From NCBI GenBank assembly GCA_013407085.1, contig JACCGJ010000678.1, positions 62,001-126,000 of the forward strand: DNA of 64,000 bases. The letters are read 5' to 3'. Made by a program: the position numbers and the translations under genes. This stretch comes from Atriophallophorus winterbourni. Lineage: Eukaryota > Platyhelminthes > Trematoda > Plagiorchiida > Microphallidae. Positions 10,550 to 21,925 of this stretch are shown here, piece by piece. The first letter of the stretch is position 1. The number at the start of each line of letters is the position of its first letter. Below the pieces are notes generated by a model that worked only from the letters and a program-made list of their open reading frames with translations, had not been told where the DNA came from and did no database searches.

Positions 10550-13035
10550 TCTGGTCGTACGATTCAATACAAAGCTCTGTTCAAAATATTGAATAACCAA
10601 ACGTGTAGAAAAGAATGTAGCAATGCCTAATAACAATCTACGACTTTGGAAACCCCAGTATTAGTCATGTTTTCGCTTAATCGGTAAATCTCGCTAAAAT
10701 GAAATGTGCGTTTCGCCATTTCACACCGATTGCAGGTGAACATGCAACCCGACATACTTATCAAGCCAAAGCTTTTCTACTCAGAGCAGTGACTATAAGA
10801 TTTTATTCTTAAATTTTGTACTGTTAGCAAATTTCTCCGCCAATGCCCGTTGCATTAGTACTCCAATACAATTTTCAATTATAAGCTGTTTACCGACCAA
10901 GAATATGATCATAATCACCATTATCAGGGACATTATCAGTGCCAAACAAATATTAAGATAAAATCGTGAAAAGATATGAGAAGATGGGCCTGAAATGCTA
11001 CGAAATATGTAGCGTAGGAAGCGCCGGCGCCTACCCATGCAGTAAAACAAATTTCACGAACAAGTGAAGCACAATCCGAAGGACAGCGTCATTGCCGCTT
11101 TTAACGAAGCTTCATCATCGTTCGAAATTCGATTGGTATCTGATGTTATTACTCTATCGGTTTAAATATTGATTGTTGAGTACTCGAATAAGGAGGGCAA
11201 TACAAGTGCTTTAGTCACGCGACCTGCTACTTATGAGTAGGCTAAACATACTTTTTATGACATGACGCGAAATGAGTGAAACACTTTATTCGAGGAACTT
11301 CTGCATTTCGACGCTGTGTTCCTGGCACGTCTGAGTAAGTAAAACCCGAAGATACGGTTACTAATAGTTGACCATATGATACATTATAAAGTTAGTAAGG
11401 TGAGTATCACGTAAATGCCTGTGTAATCGGTCATTTCATGTCATTCAAGATAAAAATCGATTCCATTGAACGCTTCTATTTGTTAAAAGTGACAGTCTTA
11501 TGAGCGGCCCAGTATTCTTATTATGATCGTAATAATTTGATGATCTCTTGCTTCACAACTGGTTTCCTTCTTCCTTCCAGCCTCAATTTCGATTCATGCA
11601 CGATCCCGCACCAAGTCTTCAACGTTTTCGCCGGACCACACATACACTCCTAACCACCCAATCCTCCCCAAACCTTGCACCCTGTAAGCAGTGCGACTAC
11701 TTCTCGCTTCCTCCTTCCCTAGAATAGATTTAGACCTTCGTGGTATTTGTTCAAAGAGTCATCTCTTAACGCAAGACACACACTGGGGCCCTAGCCGGAT
11801 CCAATTGACTACTTGCAAAACCTCTTTCCCTCTCGCAGTTGTCGTATTGTATTTATCATCTATCAATTTGACCGCATTTCGTTTCGAGCTAAAACGCTCG
11901 CACAATCTGTCTCTCCGATAAAGACAAACCCATCCCGTCTGTTTTTCGGAAAATTCCATAAGATACACCGAATGATTAGGCGCCCAATTACACGCTTCTT
12001 TTCCCTTGTCCCAATTTCTTCTTCTTCTAATTCTTGGTGTCGTTGCTGCAACAAAACCCCTTATTTGCCGAAAAATTAAAATTAGCCAAGCTAGATTAAT
12101 TGGCTTTTTGAATGAGAGGATGGGCATTATAAATTGAATAAATCAGGTTTGACCGGAGGTGTTGATTAAGGAGGCTCTTACAAACACTCTACAAATCCAC
12201 ATAATCTCAACAGGCCGTTCAGATGGGAATCATTTCAACTAGGCTCAATCTAAATAATTACTCTCCTGCTAGAAATGAACTTGTGATGTGCTTCTCTGCG
12301 ATACGTGTGGGGCATATGATTTTCATAATCAAAATCCGTGTTAATTTTGTTCAGATAAAATTATTAAGCAATTTCGTTCCATTGAACTGACGCTGACATG
12401 GTGATAAAACCAAATATGGATAAATGCCAAAGGATATAAGTAAAAACTCAAAAATATTAGATGTTAAACATTTCCATCCAGGCACCTTTGGTGGTTATAT
12501 GATGCTCGGCAAGTAATGTCGCTGAAAAATATATATGCTGACAAAATGTCCGTGAACTTGTTTATCTTGGATCGATATGAGAGGCATCCGTAGACAGGTG
12601 CCAGCATAGGCTTACTCTAGGCAAACGCTTCCAAATTTTATTTATCAATCGGTTAACTTGAGGATGACAAAAGTGCTGATGGTAGCCATTTTAAATGGGA
12701 AACAGATCCCGTCTAGAATAAAAGTTTAAACGACGAGTAAGGGGGAGTGTGGTATTACGAGAATGAATTTGTGATTAGATGTTGGGAGACTGGAGCCAGG
12801 TTTAAATAGGCTCCGGTGGTTATGAAGTTGCATTCATTAATCTGTATGTGACAATTTTCTCAAGTACGTGGTTTTATAGGTCAAACATGGAGAGTTGATG
12901 CAGATAGGAGAGGTTACACAATCCGCTCCACATTTTGGTTGTGTGTAGCACAATACATACTCGTAATTTGTCCTCGTTAGTTCAAAACACTGTTTAGGTT
13001 CGCACTCGATTGGAATATGTTTGGGACCGATCGTG
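10550..13035. other. Intergenic, no gene or repeat recognised
   Basis: Open frames here are short and lack any protein-like signal. The T/C-rich stretch near 11570-11700 looks like low-complexity sequence. Confidence 0.5.
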
Positions 13036-13083
13036 TATTCATAATGCAAAGAAATTTGAGTGCAATCGGTTAGAGTAGTTTTT

Positions 13084-13122
13084 GGGTAACGTTTCACTTC
13101 TGACACAGAAGCTTCGTCAGAC
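13084..13122 (-). ncRNA. Hammerhead-like motif a1
   Basis: Minus strand: core CUGACGA, helix II GCUUCU/AGAAGU around loop GUGUC, then GAAA, a minimal self-complementary helix III ACGU, U at the cleavage position and helix I ACC/GGU. One extra A sits between the core and helix II. This layout fits the minimal type I hammerheads described in Penelope-like elements. Activity is not shown. Confidence 0.55.
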
Positions 13123-13386
13123 CAAGGGTGATTGTCAGGACAGGGAACATGATTAAGTATATACTTTTACGTATGTGGGCAGCTGTGTCAACTGACTTTG
13201 ACCGTGTTCACTTGTATCAGATTGATTTGGATACACACTGTGTGGAAAATGGACCACTGATCCTGGTCATTCCCACGAGACGTGACACATTATAGGCGTA
13301 CTATATGGTTTTTAGCGGTAAGGTCAAATAAGTGTTGGTGGATTGACTACTACTTAATCATGTTCCCTGTCTCGACTATCACCCTT

Positions 13387-13426
13387 GGTCTGACGAAGCT
13401 TCTGTGTCAGAAGTGAAGCGTTACCC
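13387..13426 (+). ncRNA. Hammerhead-like motif a2
   Basis: Plus-strand partner of a1 with the same CUGACGA core and helix II. It reads GAAGCGUU instead of GAAACGUU, so helix III starts with G-U. Confidence 0.5.
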
Positions 13427-13509
13427 AAAAACTACTCTAACCGATTGCACTCAAATTTCTTTGCTGTTTAGGTTCATATTGAGATTTTATTGGTCATTGA
13501 GCCCCCATA

Positions 13510-13930
13510 TTTAAAGTTAACAGAAGAAGAAAATGTCTCTATTCATGTACACGAATTTTTAGGAATGAAATTAATTCAACAACACAAAATACCTCTTCAA
13601 AAACATTAGGCAAACACTGTTATGGTGATGATTTAATGATGGAATTCATTCTGTCAGTCGCGTCTTTAGATACAGAATAGCCTTCGATTCATCAACGAAA
13701 GTTCAGATAAGATAAGGGATGAAAGAATTCCTAAATTTTTCTGTCCTTGAATAAGGGACGAGATATTGGTTTTGCCTAGATAAGAACGATTTTCAAACAA
13801 TAATGACCTCGTGCAGTGTGTGTGCATTATCGGACGAAATGACTCCGACCAATCTGTCCCATTCACGGAAGCATCGATCGACGAACATAACTCAATTAGA
13901 CCAGAAAACGCACAGCTCAATAACACTAAT
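13510..13930 (-). mobile_element. LINE 3' fragment, jockey-like group
   Basis: Minus-strand translation ends like the reverse transcriptase tail at 44.7 kb (NRHFRECSRLI-type segment, then NISSLIQGQKNLGILSS). It finishes in the shared 3' sequence that includes gtacacgaat at 13547-13556. It is 5'-truncated and degenerate. Confidence 0.6.
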
Positions 13931-14483
13931 GCCTCTTTCGATCAACAGGCTGAAATATGACAATACATATGTAATTTGGGGAGTCCGATAGGCAAGTCGG
14001 AAGCCTACACCTTGTGCTGTGTATGCTGCTATTAATCGGATATGTAAACCCAAAACCGCGATATCCAACACCCGTAAATGCACTTTTGCTTACAAAGATG
14101 AGAAAAATCCCTAGTTACAAGCAAGATTTCAGCTTGATATATAATGTACGTTTGGTTCAATCGTGAATGGATGCTAGTGTCTCAATTCACGTTTGTCAAC
14201 CGCAAGCACAGGTTATACATACTTGATAATGGATGGTAGCTCGTGCCATATACCATCGCTTTTCATGGTCATTACAACTCCACGGCTCAACTCCACCACG
14301 GCTGAAAGGCCATAACGAACGCCATTTTCGACTGCAGTCCTTACATTAAGATGATGGCATTAAAAATTTGCCAACATTGTTTAAAGTGTATGTTCCAATT
14401 ATTTATAATCAATTTGGAACCGATAGAGAAAATAATTATATTGGAAAGATGTTTGTATGCATTTGATAATAAGTTTTTAAAAA

Positions 14484-14525
14484 CGTTTCACTTCTGGAAG
14501 AGATGCTTCGTTAGATCCAAGACGA
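14484..14525 (-). ncRNA. Degenerate hammerhead-like motif a3
   Basis: Minus strand: UCUAACGAAGCAUCUC, a loop, AGAAGUGAAACGUUU. The core CUGACGA is mutated to CUAACGA, so it is expected to be inactive. The flank gttctgactatcgtcttgg still matches family a. Confidence 0.45.
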
Positions 14526-14854
14526 TAGTCAGAACATGAATCACTCCATCTACTACCAACAGTTGACCGACTCTCCGAGAAGTCTTAACAAGCTTGGTTT
14601 GTCAAATCGGGAAGGCATGGTCTGGATCAGTTGATCAATTTGATGAACATTGATTCTTTTCACGTAATGTTGAAGAGGGGGAAGATACTGTTAGGTCACA
14701 CGAAGCCAATTCACGTTTTCGGCCCAAACGTACATTATGTGGTTTTCACAGGCATCAACGACACTAGATGCAACAATATACTTGTGATCCCCATGAATTT
14801 CGCACCCACAAGTCGATTGCGCCGCGATTAATTGCTGAGGTCTATATTTAAATC

Positions 14855-15120
14855 ACATTCAACGACGAATCTCACAACACAAGCGTTTACTACGTTCACG
14901 AAGAGGAATAAAACAAGCCAATCTTATATAGGTCTTATCTCAGAACAACAACACTCTTCAGCCTCTTTATACTGGTTGTCATTTTGTTCCAATTAGTCAA
15001 TCGATTAAATGCCAACCGGTTCCATCTGGATTCGTTTAACTGACCTTGACGAATCGCTTTGATGTTGTCGGGCTTTCGGCGCTTGTTTGCGCTGGAGGTT
15101 GTTTTTTGCCTATTGTCCGA
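14855..15120 (-). repeat. Dispersed repeat family R1, copy 2
   Basis: Contains acgaatctcacaacacaagc and ccaaccggttcc blocks typical of R1. Confidence 0.6.
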
Positions 15121-16451
15121 GACCTCATAATTTCCAATATTCACTAGTGCACTTCACACCTCTACAGTCGCACAAGATTACGCTAGAGTGTTCTACCCTA
15201 ACGAGCGCTTATGTTACGATATGCCTGCATTCAGATCACAAATTAACACAATACACGAAACCCAAGAATGTCCTAGTAAAGCTACTCGGGTTAAATACAA
15301 AAATACCCTGGTGCTGAGGAAATAACGTCTTTCCACCTAAAACAATGCTCCATTCTCACCACACTCTGATCTTTTCAACCTGTCACTGAGTTTTATCAAG
15401 GTTGCTACTGACTGGAAAAGTGGATTAATCACTCAGGTATACAAAGTAGGGAACCGATACGATGTGTCTAGCTACAGTCCAGTCAGGTTGTTGCCAGTGG
15501 TCTCTAAAGTTCTCGAACGATTTGTAGCTGACGAACTTATCAAACATTTGGAGAAAAATAAGCTTCTTTCCGTCGCACAGCACGGATTCAAGACGCGACA
15601 CTCCTGCTTCACCAGTCTGTTGATAACTGGACTCGAGCGGTGGATAACGGATACCCTATCCATGCTTGTTACTTGGATATGTCTAAAGCTTTTGACTGTG
15701 TTAACCACAGCACACTGCTACAAAAATTGGAGCAGCTCTGGGTGCGCAGCATATTATTGGCCTGGGGCATAATCCAGCCCAGTGGAAGTTACAAGTGGGG
15801 TACCTCAATGGTTAGTCTTGGGGTCAATACTCTTCCTGGTGTACGTTAACGATATACCGGAAATCGTACGCAGCAAAATCATTTTATTTGCGAATGATAT
15901 CAAAGTCTGGACAAGCGTACGCACCATAGAAGATTGCCAAATTCTACAAAAAGATCTCGAAACACTTCATACGTGGTCCACGAATGTAAAATAATAAACG
16001 TTGGTAAATCAATCGAATGCACATAATCTCTGGGATCTCAGCAACTTTCATGGGTTTTGGAAGAGATATATCTGGGTGTGTGGATTAGCAATAACTTGAA
16101 GTCTTCACGGCAGTGTTCTGTTGCATACAAAAATACCTGCCAAAGCATAGCATTACTCATAAAGATCTTCGGTAGTTTCACAAAGCAGATACTCTCACGG
16201 ATAATTAACAACTATATCCGTCCAACAATGGAGTACGCTGTTCAAGCATGGTCCACATGGTTACAAAAGGACATGATCTAGCTGCAACGCGTATACCCAC
16301 GCGCTACAAAACAGTTGACCGGACTATATAACAGGCCATACGAGGAGAGGATTGCAACTCTAAACCTCTTTGACATTTCGTACCGTCGTCTCAAGGGTGA
16401 CTTGATCCTGCTGTTCAACATTTTGCATACAGTAAATCTGTGATGAATATG

Positions 16452-17302
16452 GCCAGAATCGCAAAATGTCACGGCCAAGGAGAATGATTTAAATTCATCA
16501 TTAACATCGCTAACCTGAGCGTTTTTCGAATCAGTCCAATACGTTTTAGGAGTTCGACAAAGGGATTGAATATGACCAGTTTTTTCCGCACTTGTGACAT
16601 CTGGCTTGACGGAATCGACAAGTGTGGCGTAAGTGCAATCTGCCGCATGACGCACATTTCCCAATTTTGATTGAATTCGAATGGTTATCAGTAACACGCT
16701 GATAATTCGGTTGATACTTTAGCTGTTGACCTGATATAGCATTCTTCGCTCTTTCACGTTTATGAGTGCTAAACATGACAGAACTTTCTGTTGGCGACAA
16801 ATCTGTCGTTGCCACACGCGCATCTTGATACTGTTCACAATGAGCTCGAGCATCTTTGAAAGAAGGTTTTTGCAGTTTCAAGAGCTCATTTATTCCAGCG
16901 ATTAGGCGATCTTTCAATTGCATTTCTAACAAGTCACCGAAGTCGCATTTCGCTGCCTGAATTAACAATTGTAGAATAAAATCGCGAATTCCTTGATTGG
17001 GCTGACGCACCATTGAATGCAATTTTGCAAGTTCAGTTGCTTCGAAATGTACAGGATTCACATGTTGCAATAAAAGCATCTTCAGCGTTTCGTATGGAAG
17101 GGAAATGGGCGAATCCGGATAAGCCAACTTTTTTTATTAACGTATAAGCAGATTTTCCGACTGCATTTAGAAAATGAACAGATTTTTAATCATTCTCAGC
17201 TTTCAGCCGTGTCATACACCAAATGTCGAATCTTTCAAAATAGTCTTCAATTTCTCGGGCATTTGCATTTATGTCGAGAGGTTCCAAAATTGAATTTGCC
17301 AT
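16452..17302 (-). pseudogene. Gag polyprotein remnant with two zinc knuckles
   Basis: Starts MANSILEPLDINANAREIED. It runs through PISLPYETLKMLLLQHVNPV and LKDRLIAGINELLKLQKPSF to two CCHC knuckles, CASCGRLHLRHTC and CHKCGKTGHIQSLC. It is broken by a TAA after RLKAEND and by shifts at two A runs (plus-strand T runs 17129-17135 and 16580-16585); the second lies inside the second knuckle. Gag coats retroelement RNA. The family resemblance is Gypsy-like, inferred from the capsid-then-knuckle order. Confidence 0.8.
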
Positions 17303-17328
17303 GAAGAATTGCTGTTCGTGACGCCAAA

Positions 17329-17499
17329 TGTGATGAATTGAATTGTATTGAACTGAATACCCAACCCAAGAATTGAAGTAAGAACAAACCGCGCTCACTC
17401 GAATAACACAGTATGTATTAATTAATGTAACTTTAACAACGAGAATTTGAATGACAGAATTATTGATTATTATTGATTGTTATTCAAACAATCATCACA
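17329..17499 (-). repeat. 5' LTR of the gag-only element
   Basis: It is 171 bp, TGTGATGATTG to AATTCATCACA on the minus strand. The inverted ends are TGTGATGA and TCATCACA. The gag ATG follows 27 bases later. Confidence 0.7.
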
Positions 17500-17894
17500 G
17501 AATCACCCACTTGAACACCTGTTTCATCGACAAGAAACACGTGGTAGCAAATAGCAGGGCCACAAGTTAATTATTTCACACTCTCGATCAACCTGTCGAA
17601 GGTTTTTCTTTGCTGTCCGAGTTTGTTTTATATGGAACTCTCTGCCCCCACATATCATTTGTGCATCAAGCCTGAACATATTCAAGGCTAAACTTGACAA
17701 ATATATGTTAACTAAATACAACCTCGCACCTGAATACACCTGCTGACTTTCCATATTGGTGAAACATTTGTTTTGTTTTAATGCATTCCCTATATTTTTA
17801 ATCTAAGGTTACTGTAAAGTATTTGCCTTTAAGACCATTAAAACTTTGTATTACTTTTAACTTTGAATTACTATTGTGGGTTGCAAAATACATA

Positions 17895-18330
17895 ATTGAT
17901 GAGTGCTATTCACGAGCTTTCGGACGATGTGCAGAACACTACCTTCGGCACAACTCAAAAGTAGAAAACGCCGAGAAGACAGAAAACGGCGATCTCGAAA
18001 AAGTAGCATTTTGGGATTCGGGAAGATTGCATCAGAATGGCTCGAGAAAAGATATCCTCAGAAACATGAAAAGATGGACGACGTAGACAAGGTTATACTT
18101 GTATGTCAACTGTTATATAGGGTTCGTAAGGGATGTAAGGGATGGGGATGTGAGCAACACATTACTTTGGACGACGTAGCGTTGGACAGGTTGACCACAG
18201 GGACCCCAATTATGTGAAATGCGGGGATGACGTTGTTAATGTTGGACGAGTGACCTGACGCCTGCTAAAAACACGTAATAGACGTTAGAGCAAGGAAGGC
18301 GTGGCGTGATGCAATCACATTCGACTTACC
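17895..18330 (+). repeat. Dispersed repeat family R1, copy 3
   Basis: Starts gatgagtgctattcacgagc and contains gggatggggatgtgagcaac. It is diverged from the 33.8 kb copy. Confidence 0.65.
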
Positions 18331-19379
18331 CCACCAGCTGCACTATGATGTAGTTGAACGTGGTCAACGACAATTAACATGAAAAAGGCTTCAGAAGTCA
18401 ACCTCGAGGAATATCCGGAGCCGGAGTTCCGTTAGTCAGTCAGAACTTGTATTGAACTTTGTCCTGGCAACTTCTGCGCCGGCATCGTTGTCCATATGTA
18501 TCAGCATGGCTGTTTCCTTGGTTTCAAAAGTGTAGTAAAAAGGTAGCGCATTGATACACGGGCAACAGCTAGTTATCCATCTTAAACTGCCCTGTCGTAT
18601 TTATGAGTGCACCAATATAACGTACACTATACTTCACTTCGGTGGATAATAATCCGGGAGGCAGCAGATACCGGTCAAATCTATGGATTTAGTGATGTAA
18701 ATCTCAACGCCCGGGGTTTTTCTGGTGGAAGAGATCTTCAGGTCTCATTGGACGGTTACCGCCGGTCTCAAGCCCAAAATAACCTACAAAAATTAGTAAA
18801 ACCACGCAGAAGTAAATGCAAACGGATTTTGAATCTAAAAAGGGGTAGGTTAATAAATCTAAGGTGTGTAACATATGGCTTAGCGTAAACAGTGCAGCAA
18901 AAATGGAAGTACTTGTGAGCTACAATCGATTGACTGCACTCGGCCAGGGTCAATAATATCATACCCACATAGTCATGGTCGATACACGAGTTTGATGACG
19001 CATTGTTCGCGACGTTGAAGCATATTTGAAGGATGTGATCTCTCCCGCTCAGTTTGTGTTACTCTGAATATGTCGAAAAGTTGAGTAGCATTATACATTT
19101 TGTATCGGGATGAGGGGGAAAACGTTGAAATACAGAGAGTCTGACCACTGGAGCAATAAAAGTACGCATTCTTATCTCCCATTCGAAGGTTAGACATTGG
19201 TAAAGATTTAGAGAGGCAGCACTTGTGTCAGGGGCCGCTCAAGACAAGAGTAAAAACACCGAGGAATTCGTCAACAATTAATGGACGAAATCTCTTGAAC
19301 TTTGTATAATTGACCGCGATTCAACGCTTGGTCGACGTTGATGACGTGGGGTTTTAGAATAGATGCGTGAAGTGTATTA
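18331..19379. other. Intergenic, nothing recognised
   Basis: No convincing coding signal or repeat terminus is visible. Confidence 0.4.
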
Positions 19380-19945
19380 GCGATGAATGTTAATCACCAT
19401 CTTTCGAATGATATGCAGAAATCCAACAAGCGCCAACAATCGCGACGACGACAATTGCGAACTCGTAATATTTCGGATTTCGGAATGATTGCATTAGAAC
19501 GGTTAGAGCGATTACATCCTCGGAGGTATGAGAAGATAGACAACGTCAGCTGCAATCGAATGATATGCAATTCATCAATGTCGGTCAAACGAGCTCTGTA
19601 TGGCGAGGGCTTGAAATGTACCGGTTGGTACGAAATCGACTGACAAATCAGATCGGAGTGACAACCGGGATCAGTGTTGTGATTGTTTGTTTTCATTATA
19701 TAAAATCGGCGCGTTTCTATATTTGTCTTGTGTGTAATAATTGCGTTTGACCAATCGGCTTTCTCTTATGTTGGGGATTCGTGGATGAACGCGATTGGAG
19801 TTTGTCAGGTTGACCTCAGGGATAAATCGAGACACAATTGATGTGTGTGCGTGGGCGGGGGGGTAACATGGCTAATGTTGAACTGATGAAACGGAAATGT
19901 GATAATTGGCAAGATATGCGCCACAAGCCATTTGCTGACCTGAAG
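19380..19945 (+). repeat. Dispersed repeat family R1, copy 4
   Basis: Closely matches the copy at 33.83 kb over its whole length, including gatgaatgttaatcacc, ataaaatcggcgcgtttc, gcgtttgaccaatcggcttt and the terminal ggggggtaacatggctaatg. Confidence 0.8.
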
Positions 19946-20040
19946 CAATCATCTCCCTCACACCAACCCGCTACATAAGCACTAGTATTGGTACACGAAG
20001 TTTGAAATCTTGAGTCATTGTTGTTTAAGATTTGCTTGGT

Positions 20041-20065
20041 TATATATATATATATATATATATAT
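20041..20065. repeat. (TA)n microsatellite
   Basis: About 25 bp of perfect TA between two oppositely oriented R1 copies. Confidence 0.9.
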
Positions 20066-20215
20066 CCCTGAGGTCAACATGTCAAACGCTAATCGCGTTC
20101 ACCCACGAATCCCCAACACAATTTTTGAACGTGTTAGCCACTGTTGGATGAGATCGGAACGACTAATATATAGAATCACATGTGCCCACACACGTAGCTG
20201 GTATTAAATTCATGG
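20066..20215 (-). repeat. Dispersed repeat family R1, copy 5 (partial)
   Basis: ccctgaggtcaacatgtcaa and cacccacgaatccccaacac are the reverse complement of the end of copy 4, so copies 4 and 5 form an inverted pair around the TA run. Confidence 0.7.
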
Positions 20216-20947
20216 TCCCACCCACTACGACACCTGTTTAAAGTTGGCTCCAGTCTCTCGACACACAGTCACAATCTCACCCATCAAATGCCACTTTCCC
20301 GATTAAACTGTCACCGGGATTTTTATGCAGTTCCTTATATGCTTTCTGTTGAGCAGTTGACCTGGGAAAAATTAGTTAAACATACATTTCCGCTCGAAAT
20401 TACCCCTCTCCATATTATAAATTGGAATTACATTTTGCTCCTCCTTTAACCACAGGAGTGCAAACATGCAAGTACGATTTGTTTAAATGTATTACTTATA
20501 TCCTACGGTATTGTACAGCTAATTGCTTTTTCCACCATAAATCTTGAATATTTAACAAGTATGCTTACTTGTATACATTTCCATCATATATCTTTGCAGT
20601 TAGTCAGTTGGACAAAACAGATGTCTCGACTCTACGGCGTTCATCACGGATGTAAACTTAATATAATCAGTATTAACTTTATCGTGATTTATGCAGTTTA
20701 TTTTTGATAATTGTGCTTAAACTTAATCGTTTTATACTTGTATTTTTATGCATATGATCCACAGTGCTTAATGGAGTTGAACAGGTTCACTGGTAGTTGA
20801 TTAACGTGTATACACGTAGCGTCGGTCAATTCGCTACACAACGCTCGACGTTCCTCGAGTGATATCCTAGAGCTTGCTATCGGCTGCTTAGTGGTAAGGT
20901 TAATCATAAGTGGTGATGCAGTGCTAGTTAGTCATGTTCCCTGTCCT

Positions 20948-20992
20948 GGCTATCAAATTTGGTCTAACGTCAGGATTCCAAATGCGAAACGT
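20948..20992 (+). ncRNA. Degenerate hammerhead-like motif a4
   Basis: Preceded by catgttccctgtcctggcta as in family a. The core region reads GUCUAACGUCAGG and GCGAAACGUAACC. The helix II pairing is lost. Confidence 0.4.
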
Positions 20993-21454
20993 AACCTAAA
21001 ATTTATTTCACATTCCGTGCAACACATTACATTGGTCTTTCATAAGTGCCTTGAGTGTTTGACGAGGAATTACTGTGATTCTGTGTTTTAACACCGTATT
21101 CGTTGTACAAACCCAATGTAACAGTGGCATTCAAGTATAAGTTTGTTTGTAATTTATTTCGTTTTATATGTTCTGCTGACGTGTAAAATACAAACGGATA
21201 TCTATCTGGACCAACCAGGATGTCATCAATGCACGTGGCGTGCATAAGGTGCATTCATAGCGTGCAGCAGTTGCAGCGCGATGATTAAAAATTTATTTCA
21301 TTGATTCCGCTTGAGAGTGCGCGCCAAAGTGAACCCTCCTCAATCGTTCTAATCGATTGGCTGGATTGATGTTCACTAATCAATAAAATATGTACTCACG
21401 CTTCAGATTTCGAATCTACCATATGACAGATTGCGCATAGAGAATTAATGGGAT

Positions 21455-21925
21455 ATGATTACCAACGCTACAAATGTGACCGAACTAATGATAAGCGCGC
21501 AGAATGAAAATCTACCATGGCAGCTTGGCCTCATTCTTGTTTCGCTCGTTTCAGTTGTCCTTTTCGTCGCCCTTGTTTACCTGGTTTTCGCGCGTCTGAA
21601 AAAATATCAGCGGTTGATTAATGAAGATAACGAAAGCAATCACGAGAGTGATGATAAAGAGTTTGTAGAGTTTGACGTGGAGAAGCTCCCGATAATGGAA
21701 TATGATGAAAAAATAATGATGGAAACACCAATAAGACCGATTCATGTGCAACCACAGCAGCAAATAGAAGTTTTGGACAAAGATGCCGCATTCTCGATCG
21801 GTGACAGGAGCAAAGGAGACGACGCGAATTCAAGTGATGGAGAGCTCAAGCATTTCGAGGAACCTACTAATGCAGTCACCGTAGTGACCAAGGTCTCCAT
21901 TGTTCAAGAACAATTACCTGACGAG
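21455..21925 (+). CDS. Synaptotagmin exon 1: luminal tail, membrane helix, linker
   Basis: ATG at 21455 is the first in frame after upstream stops. The exon ends VQEQLPDE at donor gtgagt in phase 0. It joins 28242 in frame. Confidence 0.82.

Larger units (their letters stand above)
13040..13462. repeat. Head-to-head inverted pair of hammerhead-bearing repeats (family a)
   Basis: The left arm, about 13040-13160, and the right arm, about 13345-13462, are near-perfect reverse complements separated by about 185 bp. Each arm carries gttccctgtc, cacccttggtctgacgaag and acccaaaaactactctaacc in mirror order. The hammerhead-like cores point outward. Confidence 0.85.
16439..17499 (-). mobile_element. 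Gag-only LTR retrotransposon remnant (Gypsy-type)
   Basis: The insertion starts TGTGATGA and ends TCATCACA on the plus strand. It is flanked by AAATC and GAATC, probably a 5 bp target duplication with one change. The uninterrupted LINE copy at 62.6-63.3 kb shows the empty site. On the minus strand one 171 bp LTR (17329-17499) is followed by TTTGGCGTCACGAACAG and a gag frame; pol and the second LTR are absent. Confidence 0.85.
15360..17830 (+). mobile_element. CR1-like LINE, degenerate, split by an LTR element
   Basis: The plus strand encodes reverse transcriptase blocks in three frames: [20 protein letters not shown] and [51 protein letters not shown]. The catalytic FADD is read as FAND at about 15889. 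The thumb and tail follow (YLGVWISNNLKSS, NNYIRPTMEYAVQAW) to LLFNILHTV at 16436. The tail resumes at 17500 with NHPLEHLF and VCFIWNSLPPHIICA, and ends near ggttactgtaaagt. The interruption at 16439-17499 is another element. The copy is dead. Confidence 0.85.

Noticed and set aside
19876..19900. actgatgaaacggaaatg in R1 copy 4 as a hammerhead
   Set aside because: No helix II between the core and GAAA, and the 34.3 kb copy has a different sequence there.
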